Below are positions 24,544 to 32,020 of a stretch of 48,336 nucleotides of DNA, in pieces (position 1 is the stretch's first letter; the number at the start of each line of letters is the position of its first letter). A program made the translations under genes and the position numbers. A model generated the notes under the pieces. That model was given only the letters and a program-made list of their open reading frames with translations, was not told the DNA's origin and did no database searches. The DNA comes from Selenomonadaceae bacterium (GTDB lineage: Bacteria > Bacillota > Negativicutes > Selenomonadales > Selenomonadaceae), in assembly GCA_017476005.1 (NCBI GenBank), contig JAFVEM010000067.1, positions 1 to 48,336 on the forward strand, written 5' to 3'.

Positions 24544-27498
24544 TTACGTCGTCCCTCCTTGGTCTTTCAGTACCTCGGCCATGGTGGCCAGCATCTTTTC
24601 CACATCCAAAGGTTTGGCTATATGGCCGTTCATCCCGGCGTTTAAAGCATCCTGTACGTCTTCGCTGAAGGCGTTGGCCGTCATGGCGATGATGGGAATG
24701 GCGGCCAGCTGAGGATTTTTTAAGGCGCGAATGGCGCGAGTGGCTTCGTAGCCGTTCATAACGGGCATCTGAATGTCCATGAGAATCAGCCGGTAATATC
24801 CGGGCTTGGAGGCGGCAATTTTTTCCAGCGCCTCTTTCCCGTTGACGGCGGTATCGACTATAAAACCGTATTCGCTGAGAAGCATCGTAGCTATTTCGCG
24901 GTTCATGTCTATGTCCTCCTCGGGGACAGTGTCCCCCTCGGGGACAGTGTCCAGCGGAAATTTTAGGCCGATAATAAATTCCGTGCCTACCTTTAGCTTA
25001 GTTTTTATCTCAATGGTGCCGCCCATGAGGTCGATAATATTCTTGGTAATGGCCATGCCCAGACCGGTACCCTGAATTTCACTGGTGCCGCTGGCTCTGG
25101 AGTATGCCTCGAAAATTTTCCCGGCAAATTCCTCGCTCATGCCCATGCCCGTATCTTTGACGCGGATTTCGTAGCTACCGTAAAAGGTGGGTCTGTCGCC
25201 CTCCGCCGTTTCGTCCGCCACTTTTTCCCGGCCAAGCTGTTTTAAGAAAACATCCACTTTGCCGCCGGCAGGGGTGAATTTCACCGAGTTGCCGACGAGA
25301 TTCAAGAGAACCCGATTCAGGCGATGATTGTCGCACAGCACCTTGGCATCCTTCAGACCCTCCGTGGCGACGGTATAAGTAAGCCCCTTGCTTTCCATTT
25401 GATTGATGAAGAGATCCCGTACCTCGTTCATGACGGCGTGGAGATTCGTGCTGACCGGCTCCAGTTCCATTTTGCCGTTTTCGATGCGGCTCATTTCCAA
25501 GATGTCGTTTATTAGGGACAGGAAGTGCTGGCTGGCGGCATCGGTTTTGTCCATGAAGTCTCGCAGTTTCTCCGGGACACCGTGTTCGCAGTCGCATTTG
25601 GGGCAGGTGTCGCAGTTGGCGCGTACCCGTTTGGCCAGCTCCACATAGCCTACGATGGCGTTCATGGGGGTGCGAATGTCGTGGCTCATGTTGAAAAAGA
25701 AACGGCTCTTGGCGGCGCTTACTTCCTCGGCTTGGATTTTCTGCAATTCCAAGATGCGCTCTCGCTTGGTTATCATCTGGTAAATGTTTAGCATGATAAG
25801 GAGCATCACCGTGATGATAACCATTTGCAGGAGGTTGTGCCAAGTCAAAGACTCGCCCATGACCGCCAGTTGCTGCTCCATGTGGGCTTCGGCATCGCCC
25901 ATTTCCCCGGCTTCCATGACAATGCCGTGGTGCCACATTTCGGCGGCGTAGTATTCCCCCAAATCCTGCAAAATATATTTCGTCGTGTCTTGCGTAGTCT
26001 CGCGCATCCAAATAACCGAAGTGAGAAAGACCAAAAACAGCAAGGCCATCCAAATATTGATGGAACGCCCCAAACGTTGCTCTTTGTCGCGCACAAAAAC
26101 GTAGCGGAAGGCCACAAAGCCCAAGATGCTCCAAATAATCAGTATCAGATAGGATTCGGGAGCCATTTTGGTTACAACGCCGATAAAGGGCAGGAGGAAA
26201 TAGGCGAGGAAGAGAATCGCGCCGACAAAGCCCACCAGCCCCGTTATCCTGACGCGTTTATTGTCCTCCGCCACGGCTTTTTGCCAAGCGATGTAGGAAG
26301 TGTAGGCGTAGGCAATACAGGCGCCGATGGTATTGACATCCACAATCCAGCTAATGGCCGCTCGTCCCAAAAAGGGAATGGGCAGGGATACGAGGGTTAT
26401 AAACAAAATGGCGTTGACGGGAACGCCCCGGGAATTTACCCGAGCGAACCACCCGGGGAGCAATTTGTCGGCGCTTACCGCCCAAATAAGGCGGCTGCCG
26501 GCGATGTAGTTCCCCAGGAGGCCGGTAATCACGCCGCCCATCACCGCTACGGCCAGAATAAAAATTCCGCTGTCGCCCCAAGCGGCCTCCACGGCGTGAA
26601 AAGTGGGAAGGGAGGAAAGCCCCGTCAGTTTATCCAAATCCCTGATGTAGGTAGGCCAGTTGCCATAAGCGGTGGGAAGCAACGACACCGCCAGCCAAGC
26701 GAGCGCCACATAAGCGATAACCGCCGCCACAATCGCCGCCACCATAATGGCGAAGGATTTTTTTACGGGGAATTTGAACTCTGCCGTTGATTGGGAGATG
26801 GACTCAAAGCCCACGAAAGCCCAAGGTGCCAACGCTACTATGCCGAAAATCGCCGCCAGAGGAGCTTCGCCCGGCGGAAAAGCAGGGCGCGTCATCGCCG
26901 CTAAATCAAAACGAGGGTCGGTAAGCGCCGCGCCGAAAGCTGCCAGTATGCCGAGGAGTAAAAGCGTGGCCATCACCGTTTGTGTCTTAGCCGCCAAGGA
27001 GCCGCCGCGAGTGCACAGGAGAGCGCAAACCCACATGACGCCCAAAATCAGCAACACTTCGCCGCCGTAAACGTCGAAGCCGGCCAAGGTGTAATGAAAA
27101 CCCCACTGAAAATAATCCCCCAGCAAACGCCGGGTGATAATGGATAGCGCCGTGGCGTTAGCCCAAGTGATGGCCAGATACACCAGGAGCAAAAACCAAG
27201 CCGCCAAAAAACCGTGGTCGCTACCCAAAACTTTGGTGGCAAAGGAATAAGTGCCGCCGGTGTCGGGAATATGTTTCATCATGTAATAGTAGTTGTAGCC
27301 CATAAGGAGCATGACTGCTCCGCCGATAATCATGCCCAGAGCTACCCCCCAAGGGCCGCCGATGGGCAAAAAAGTAGTGCCGGGCATTACAAAAGCGCCC
27401 CACCCCACGGCGCAACCGAAGGAAAGCGCCCAGACGTTTAAGGGGCCAAGGTACGGCCTGAGTTTGCCTGCGGCGGCCGGTTCTTTCTCACTGCTCAT
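24544..27498 (-). CDS. Amino-acid permease (APC family) fused to a hybrid histidine kinase
   Basis: 984 residues. Residues 1-470 are an APC-type permease with about 12 spans (GCAVGWGAFVMPGTTF, PDTGGTYSFATKVLG, ALAPWAFVGFES). Two more spans (about 490 and 570) enclose an external loop of about 65 residues. A coiled linker leads to the kinase: His in FNMSHDIRTPMNAI near 610, NLVGNSVKF, DTGMGMSEEF, GTGLGMAI. The C-terminal receiver keeps its Asp (LILMDIQMPVMNG). Two oddities: a Cys cluster CDTCPKCDC inside the His-phosphotransfer helices, and replacement of the first receiver strand by a repeated PEGDTVPEED stretch. AAAGGAG precedes the ATG. It probably senses an amino acid, by transport or by binding. 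Confidence 0.92.
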   Translation of the reverse strand: MSSEKEPAAAGKLRPYLGPLNVWALSFGCAVGWGAFVMPGTTFLPIGGPWGVALGMIIGGAVMLLMGYNYYYMMKHIPDTGGTYSFATKVLGSDHGFLAAWFLLLVYLAITWANATALSIITRRLLGDYFQWGFHYTLAGFDVYGGEVLLILGVMWVCALLCTRGGSLAAKTQTVMATLLLLGILAAFGAALTDPRFDLAAMTRPAFPPGEAPLAAIFGIVALAPWAFVGFESISQSTAEFKFPVKKSFAIMVAAIVAAVIAYVALAWLAVSLLPTAYGNWPTYIRDLDKLTGLSSLPTFHAVEAAWGDSGIFILAVAVMGGVITGLLGNYIAGSRLIWAVSADKLLPGWFARVNSRGVPVNAILFITLVSLPIPFLGRAAISWIVDVNTIGACIAYAYTSYIAWQKAVAEDNKRVRITGLVGFVGAILFLAYFLLPFIGVVTKMAPESYLILIIWSILGFVAFRYVFVRDKEQRLGRSINIWMALLFLVFLTSVIWMRETTQDTTKYILQDLGEYYAAEMWHHGIVMEAGEMGDAEAHMEQQLAVMGESLTWHNLLQMVIITVMLLIMLNIYQMITKRERILELQKIQAEEVSAAKSRFFFNMSHDIRTPMNAIVGYVELAKRVRANCDTCPKCDCEHGVPEKLRDFMDKTDAASQHFLSLINDILEMSRIENGKMELEPVSTNLHAVMNEVRDLFINQMESKGLTYTVATEGLKDAKVLCDNHRLNRVLLNLVGNSVKFTPAGGKVDVFLKQLGREKVADETAEGDRPTFYGSYEIRVKDTGMGMSEEFAGKIFEAYSRASGTSEIQGTGLGMAITKNIIDLMGGTIEIKTKLKVGTEFIIGLKFPLDTVPEGDTVPEEDIDMNREIATMLLSEYGFIVDTAVNGKEALEKIAASKPGYYRLILMDIQMPVMNGYEATRAIRALKNPQLAAIPIIAMTANAFSEDVQDALNAGMNGHIAKPLDVEKMLATMAEVLKDQGGTT

Positions 27499-27646
27499 CC
27501 AAAAAAGACTCCTTTATTATCGCGAAAATTTTTCGCGTTGCTATGCATATCTCGGTTATTCTGTTTCTTATTCGCGGTTAAGCCCCCTCATTCCTGCCAA
27601 AGTAAAATAAAAGCCGGGATTAAAAAAATGGGCGCCTTATCCATAG

Positions 27647-27675
27647 TTGAAAAAAAACTGAAAGTATGCGAGAAT
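27647..27675 (+). promoter_or_regulatory. Possible promoter for the membrane protein and ABC exporter genes
   Basis: TTGAAA (27647-27652), 17-base spacer, GAGAAT (27670-27675). The -10 match is partial. The divergent 200-base region 27499-27698 also has a perfect palindrome CGCGAAAATTTTTCGCG-like at 27522-27538 near the permease-kinase start; nothing else is evident. Confidence 0.4.
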
Positions 27676-27698
27676 AGCCAAAAAGGAGGTGTTAGGTC

Positions 27699-28178
27699 AT
27701 GGAGTGGCTGGTGATGGCGGCTTTTTTGTGGATGATAGTGAATTTTTTCTTGTCCTTTGTGTTGCGCGACCAAGTGGGGCAGCTCCGAAACGTCAAGGAA
27801 ATCGGGAAAGAGCTGGCGATCTATGAACAGATGATGGCCGGGATGGCCGCAGGTTCGGTTTCCAATTTTTACGGCGCCATGCAACTTGCTGGCGCGATTT
27901 GCGACTCCTTTGGTTTTGCCTTGGCCTACGCCTATGTGCCGCTGACGGAGGTCACTCGCTGGATTTTTTTCTTTATCGTGCTTTGCTATGGCCTAGATAT
28001 GCTCCTCACCGTGGGACACGTTCGCAAGTTGCAACGACTTTTTCGCGAGTCCCCGCGCCCCCTGCCGGTTTTTTTGCGCTACATTAGGTATTGCACCGTG
28101 AAGGCCAGCCCCGTGGTGTATGTGGCCACCTACGGCAAAACCTTGGTGGCGGTGAATTTATTCTTGCAGGTGATTTGA
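27699..28178 (+). CDS. Membrane protein of unknown function
   Basis: 159 residues with an N-terminal span (VMAAFLWMIVNFFLSFVL) and at least two more (about 55-75 and 85-105), followed by a basic stretch (HVRKLQRLFRESPRP). AAAAAGGAGGTG lies 7 bases before the ATG. It is 8 bases upstream of the ABC ATPase gene, so it is probably an operon partner of the exporter. Family not recognised. Confidence 0.7.
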   Translation: MEWLVMAAFLWMIVNFFLSFVLRDQVGQLRNVKEIGKELAIYEQMMAGMAAGSVSNFYGAMQLAGAICDSFGFALAYAYVPLTEVTRWIFFFIVLCYGLDMLLTVGHVRKLQRLFRESPRPLPVFLRYIRYCTVKASPVVYVATYGKTLVAVNLFLQVI

Positions 28179-28186
28179 GGTGCGAC

Positions 28187-29050
28187 GTGATACGGGCGGA
28201 ATCTTTGACGAAAAAATTTTACGGGGACAAAAAAACCGCCGACAAAACGGCGGTTGACGCGGTGTCTTTTCGGGTAAAAACAGGCGAAGTCTTTGGCCTC
28301 CTAGGGCCTAACGGCGCCGGCAAAACCACCGTCATCCGTATGCTGACCCTGCAAACCCGGGCGACCTCCGGCCAAATTTACTATGACGGCGAAAATATTG
28401 CCGTAAATCCTCGCCTAGTAAAATCCCTGCTGGGAGTAGTGCCGCAACAGGTTAATTTTGATATGGACTTGACGGTGGGGGAAAACATGGAACTCCACGG
28501 TAGGCTCCACCATTTGAGCGCTGATACCAGAAAAAAACGCATAGACGAACTCTTGGATTTTGTGGAGCTAAAGGACACCGTGGGGCAGAACGTGCGCCGA
28601 CTTTCCGGCGGCATGAAGCGTCGCCTCCTCATCGCTCGCGCCCTCATTCATCGCCCCCGGATTCTTTTTTTGGACGAACCCACCGTCGCCCTTGACCCCC
28701 AAGTAAGACGGCGCATTTGGGAGCTGATACGAAGGCTTGCCGGGGGCGGAACTACTATTTTTTTAACCACCCACTACATAGAGGAGGCGGAAAGCCTGTG
28801 TCAGCGAGTGGCGGTGTTAAATCGCGGCCGGTTGGTGGCTTTGGATACGCCCAAAAATCTTTGCCAAAATTTAGGGGCGTGGACGGTGGAGTGGAACGGT
28901 GTAGCGGGGCGCGAGTACCGTTTTTTCCCGGCGAAGGCGCAGGCGGCGGATTTTGCCAAGGAGCTGGCCTCAGAGGGCAGCATAGAACTGCGTCCCACCA
29001 ATTTAGAGGATGCCTTCATCGAACTCACGGGACGAAGAGAGGGGTTGTGA
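28187..29050 (+). CDS. ABC-2 type exporter, ATP-binding protein
   Basis: 287 residues from GTG 28187 with TTGAGGTG just upstream; a longer frame from 28091 overlaps the preceding gene and lacks homology. Walker A GPNGAGKTT, signature LSGGMKRR, Walker B ILFLDEP and the switch His in LTTHYIEEAE are all present. The C-terminal extension (about 225-287) is typical of the DrrA/CcmA-like drug and polysaccharide exporters. The permease gene begins at the next base. Confidence 0.93.
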   Translation: MIRAESLTKKFYGDKKTADKTAVDAVSFRVKTGEVFGLLGPNGAGKTTVIRMLTLQTRATSGQIYYDGENIAVNPRLVKSLLGVVPQQVNFDMDLTVGENMELHGRLHHLSADTRKKRIDELLDFVELKDTVGQNVRRLSGGMKRRLLIARALIHRPRILFLDEPTVALDPQVRRRIWELIRRLAGGGTTIFLTTHYIEEAESLCQRVAVLNRGRLVALDTPKNLCQNLGAWTVEWNGVAGREYRFFPAKAQAADFAKELASEGSIELRPTNLEDAFIELTGRREGL

Positions 29051-29785
29051 ATGAGGGACGTATGGACGGTTTTCTGGCGAGATTGGGTGGTGCTGAAGCG
29101 GCGGCTGGCTAAATTTATCCTCAGCCGCATGGTGGCGCCCCTTTTGTACTTGGTGGCCTTTGGCTGGGGCTTAGGGCGCAGTATTCAGGTGGGGGACGGC
29201 TCCTACCTAGATTTTTTAGTGCCGGGGATTCTGGCGCTGAACTCCATGAACATCAGTTTTAACAGCCTGACGCCGGTACACGCCGAGAGGGTTTATCATC
29301 GCAGTCTGGAGGAATATCTCATTGCCCCCATCAGTCCCTCCTCCTTTCTGTGGGGAAAAGTGTTGGCGGCAGTCCTCCGCGGCCTTATTTCCTCGGGGAT
29401 AATTCTCCTGCTGGCCTACCTGTTCGGCGCGAAAGTGGCGGTGACTCTGCCCATGGTGTTGGTGCTGACGTTAAACTGCGTTATCTTCGCCCAGCTGGGA
29501 TTTTGGGCGGCCATGACCATTAACACCTATGAGGAAATCGCCCAAGTGAATGTGTATTTCCTGCTCCCCATGTCATTCCTGTGCGGCACCTTTTTTTCCG
29601 TCCAAACCCTCCCCGAGGCAGTTCGTATTTTCGTGGAAATCCTGCCCCTCACCCATACTGGCATACTTTTGCGAAGTTTAGCCGCCGGGGGCGGAATCGT
29701 CTATAGCTCACTGGCGGTGCTGATAGGCTACGGGATTTTGGGCTATCTTATGGGAAGCCGAGCCTTTCATAAGATAAGAGAATAA
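29051..29785 (+). CDS. ABC-2 type exporter, membrane protein
   Basis: 244 residues with six predicted spans and the ABC-2 hallmarks: an N-terminal amphipathic segment (WTVFWRDWVVLKRRLAKF), GLGRSIQVGDGSYLDFLVPG, and a conserved PLTHTGILLRSLAAGG before the last span. It partners the ATPase encoded just upstream (stop and start adjacent). The substrate cannot be told from sequence. A dispersed repeat begins 10 bases after its stop and may end transcription. Confidence 0.92.
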   Translation: MRDVWTVFWRDWVVLKRRLAKFILSRMVAPLLYLVAFGWGLGRSIQVGDGSYLDFLVPGILALNSMNISFNSLTPVHAERVYHRSLEEYLIAPISPSSFLWGKVLAAVLRGLISSGIILLLAYLFGAKVAVTLPMVLVLTLNCVIFAQLGFWAAMTINTYEEIAQVNVYFLLPMSFLCGTFFSVQTLPEAVRIFVEILPLTHTGILLRSLAAGGGIVYSSLAVLIGYGILGYLMGSRAFHKIRE

Positions 29786-29795
29786 AGTCTATTAC

Positions 29796-29845
29796 AGGGT
29801 GCAGGGGGATTATCCCCCTGCTGGGGTTTGGGGCAAAGCCCCAAA
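29796..29845 (+). repeat. Dispersed two-hairpin repeat, copy 3
   Basis: GGGTGCAGGGGGATTATCCC and CCCTGC form the first hairpin; TGGGGTTTGGGGCAAAGCCC forms the second. It lies between the exporter genes and the metal importer genes and ends in an A-run. Confidence 0.88.
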
Positions 29846-29874
29846 AAAGTAAAAAAAATAAGGAGCTACCGACC

Positions 29875-30666
29875 TTGCTAAAACACATCTGGCATCATCC
29901 GCGCAAGGAAAACTGTGGGGAGGACTGCCGCAATTTTTGTTGCACGAAAATCGAACATTTTGGGGTAACAGCCGGGGACTTGACAATTTTTGCCGACGTG
30001 AATTTGCATGTGCATTGCGGCGAGCTGACGGCCTTAATCGGCCCCAACGGCGCCGGGAAGAGTACCCTTCTGCGCGCCATTTTGGGAGAAGTGCGCCATA
30101 CGGGACAGCTGCATTATGTAGATGCCAAGGGCAAACATACGGGGGCGCCGATTATCGGCTATGTCCCCCAGTATTTGCGTTTTGATGTCAGTACCCCCAC
30201 CAGCGTGAAGGATATTTTTGCCGCTTGTCTGACTTCTGCGCCGGTGTGGCTGTTTAACCGTCGGCGGCTCGCGCCGCGCATTAAAGAGAGTTTGGCGAGG
30301 GTGAAGGCGGAGCATCTCATGGAACGTCGCTTGGGCGCCTTGTCCGGCGGCGAGTTGCAACGGGTGCTGCTCGCCTTGGCGTTAGATCCTTTGCCCGATT
30401 TATTGCTCTTAGACGAGCCGGTGTCCGGCGTGGATCAAAGCGGCCTCAAGCTGTTTTACGAGTTGGTGGGGGAACTTCGCGCCAAGGAGGACATGGCCAT
30501 TATTTTAATCTCTCATGATTTGGACATGGTGAAAAATTACGCCGACAAGGTAGTGCTGTTAAACAAAAAAGTGGTGGCCGCCGGGACGCCCGAGGTCGTC
30601 CTACAAAGCGAAGCCACCCAAAAACTTTTGGGCCTACCCTCCATAGAAAGGGGGCAAGCCCAATGA
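29875..30666 (+). CDS. znuC: Metal (Zn/Mn-type) ABC importer, ATP-binding protein
   Basis: 263 residues from TTG 29875, AAGGAG 11 bases upstream. Walker A GPNGAGKST, signature LSGGELQR, Walker B LLLLDEPVSGVD and switch ISHDLDMV are intact. An N-terminal tail of about 28 residues is rich in His and Cys (HIWHHP, CGEDCRNFCC), which may bind metal. The permease gene overlaps by 4 bases (ATGA). No substrate-binding protein gene is nearby, so it must be encoded elsewhere. Zinc, manganese or iron cannot be separated from sequence. Confidence 0.88.
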   Translation: MLKHIWHHPRKENCGEDCRNFCCTKIEHFGVTAGDLTIFADVNLHVHCGELTALIGPNGAGKSTLLRAILGEVRHTGQLHYVDAKGKHTGAPIIGYVPQYLRFDVSTPTSVKDIFAACLTSAPVWLFNRRRLAPRIKESLARVKAEHLMERRLGALSGGELQRVLLALALDPLPDLLLLDEPVSGVDQSGLKLFYELVGELRAKEDMAIILISHDLDMVKNYADKVVLLNKKVVAAGTPEVVLQSEATQKLLGLPSIERGQAQ

Positions 30667-31526
30667 TTGAATTTACATTTGAAATTGACATGGTTTATCG
30701 GGTCATGGACAGTCTGCTACCCTTTGCTTGGCTAGGTCACGCATTTATGAAAAACGCTTTTCTGGCGGTGCTGTTCATCACGCCTCTGTTCGGCTTGCTC
30801 AGTACCATGGTGGTGTCCAATCGCATGGCCTTTTTCGCCGATTCCTTGGGTCACGGCGCTTTCACCGGCATTGCCTTGGGGGCTTTGGTGGGGATATTCA
30901 CCCCACGCACCTCCCTCATCATTTTCTCGCTGGCCTTCGCCTTTTTGATAACCTACATCAAAAACAAGAGCCGCGCCTCCACCGACACCGTTATCGGCGT
31001 TTTTTCCTCCACCGCTATCGCCCTAGGCTTAATGCTTATGTCCCGAGGCGGTAATTTTAATAAATTTTCTTCCTACCTCATCGGCGACATTTTGAGCATT
31101 ACCCCGGATGAACTGGGAGCTTTGGCGTTGGTTTTTGTAGTGGTGCTGATTACTTGGGGCATTATTTTTAACAAGCTGCTCCTCCTCAGCATCAACTCTT
31201 CTTGGGCGCGCAGTCGCGGCGTAAATGTGTTTGCCGTGGAGTCGTTTTTCGCGGCGTTGGTGGCGGTGGTAGTGGCCGTCAGTATTCAGTGGGTGGGGAT
31301 TCTCATCATAAATTCCCTGTTGGTACTCCCCGCCGCCGCCGCCAGAAATATCACCGGCAACGTGCGGCAGTATCACGCACTATCGGTCATTATCGCCATG
31401 GTGTCAGGATTTAGCGGCCTGATTCTCGCCTATTATCTCAACATGGCGGTGGGCGCCACCATCGTAGCCGTGGCCGCTCTGTGTTTTTTTGTGACGCTCT
31501 TGTTGAAACCGCAATTCGTAAAGTGA
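30663..31526 (+). CDS. znuB: Metal (Zn/Mn-type) ABC importer, permease
   Basis: 287 residues with eight or so spans and ABC-3 family features: MAFFADSLGHGAFTGIALG near residue 55 and VGILIINSLLVLPAAAARN near 215. It pairs with the ATPase encoded upstream through an ATGA overlap. The gene converges on glnK with 11 bases between stops, and I see no terminator hairpin in that gap. Confidence 0.9.
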   Translation: MIEFTFEIDMVYRVMDSLLPFAWLGHAFMKNAFLAVLFITPLFGLLSTMVVSNRMAFFADSLGHGAFTGIALGALVGIFTPRTSLIIFSLAFAFLITYIKNKSRASTDTVIGVFSSTAIALGLMLMSRGGNFNKFSSYLIGDILSITPDELGALALVFVVVLITWGIIFNKLLLLSINSSWARSRGVNVFAVESFFAALVAVVVAVSIQWVGILIINSLLVLPAAAARNITGNVRQYHALSVIIAMVSGFSGLILAYYLNMAVGATIVAVAALCFFVTLLLKPQFVK

Positions 31527-31537
31527 CGAAGCATTCT

Positions 31538-31912
31538 TCAGCTCTCAGGCTTTTCCCCGGGAATATCCTTAATAGCCGCTTCCCCTCGATGGCCGGTACG
31601 AATACGAACAGCGTCGGATAGGTTATAAACAAAAATTTTGCCGTCCCCCATCTTTCCCGTGCGCAAAACCTTTTGCGCCGCCTCCAGCACCGTCTCTACC
31701 GGGATTTCGCAGACCACAGTTTCCACCTTCACCTTGGGAACAAGATTTATGTCGTAAGAACGACCGCGATAAACCTCCTTGTGTCCCTTCTGCAAACCGC
31801 AACCATAAACCTGACTAACCGTCATGCCGAGGACGCCGATTTCATTTAAGGCATCTTTCAAATCATCCAGCTTGTTAGGCCGGGTGATAATTTCAATCTT
31901 GGTCATGCTCAT
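31538..31912 (-). CDS. glnK: PII nitrogen-regulatory protein
   Basis: 124 residues. The T-loop GLQKGHKEVYRGRSYDINLVPK-type region (residues about 39-60) keeps the tyrosine that is uridylylated in enteric bacteria, and GKMGDGKIFVYNLSDAVRIRTG forms the ATP/2-oxoglutarate site. PII trimers block the ammonium channel when nitrogen is plentiful. The gene follows amtB on the same strand, reversing the usual glnK-amtB order, with 108 bases of repeats between. Start ATG 31912; a second ATG two codons on is also possible. Confidence 0.94.
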   Translation of the reverse strand: MSMTKIEIITRPNKLDDLKDALNEIGVLGMTVSQVYGCGLQKGHKEVYRGRSYDINLVPKVKVETVVCEIPVETVLEAAQKVLRTGKMGDGKIFVYNLSDAVRIRTGHRGEAAIKDIPGEKPES

Positions 31913-31936
31913 ATTCTCACCTCATAATTTGTTTAA

Positions 31937-31990
31937 GTACTCACTCCTGCCGCTTCGCGGCATCCCCTCTCTAAGAGAGGGGCTTTTTAC
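31937..31990 (+). repeat. Double-hairpin intergenic repeat, copy 2
   Basis: GTACTCACTCC, hairpin TGCCGCTTCGCGGCA, then CCCCTCTCTAAGAGAGGGG followed by TTTTT. Same plan as the copy at 22878-22934 but in opposite orientation. Reading on the plus strand, the last hairpin and T-run form a good terminator. Confidence 0.75.
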
Positions 31991-32020
31991 GCTTAACGTA
32001 AGATAAGACTTTTATATAAT

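Noticed and set aside
25175-26790. Two long frames of about 320 residues across the permease-kinase gene
   Set aside because: Both are alternative frames of a clearly coding, domain-rich gene; they lack motifs and translation signals.
28091-28186. Earlier start for the ABC exporter ATPase
   Set aside because: The extra residues overlap the upstream membrane protein gene and resemble no ABC protein; GTG 28187 has a binding site.
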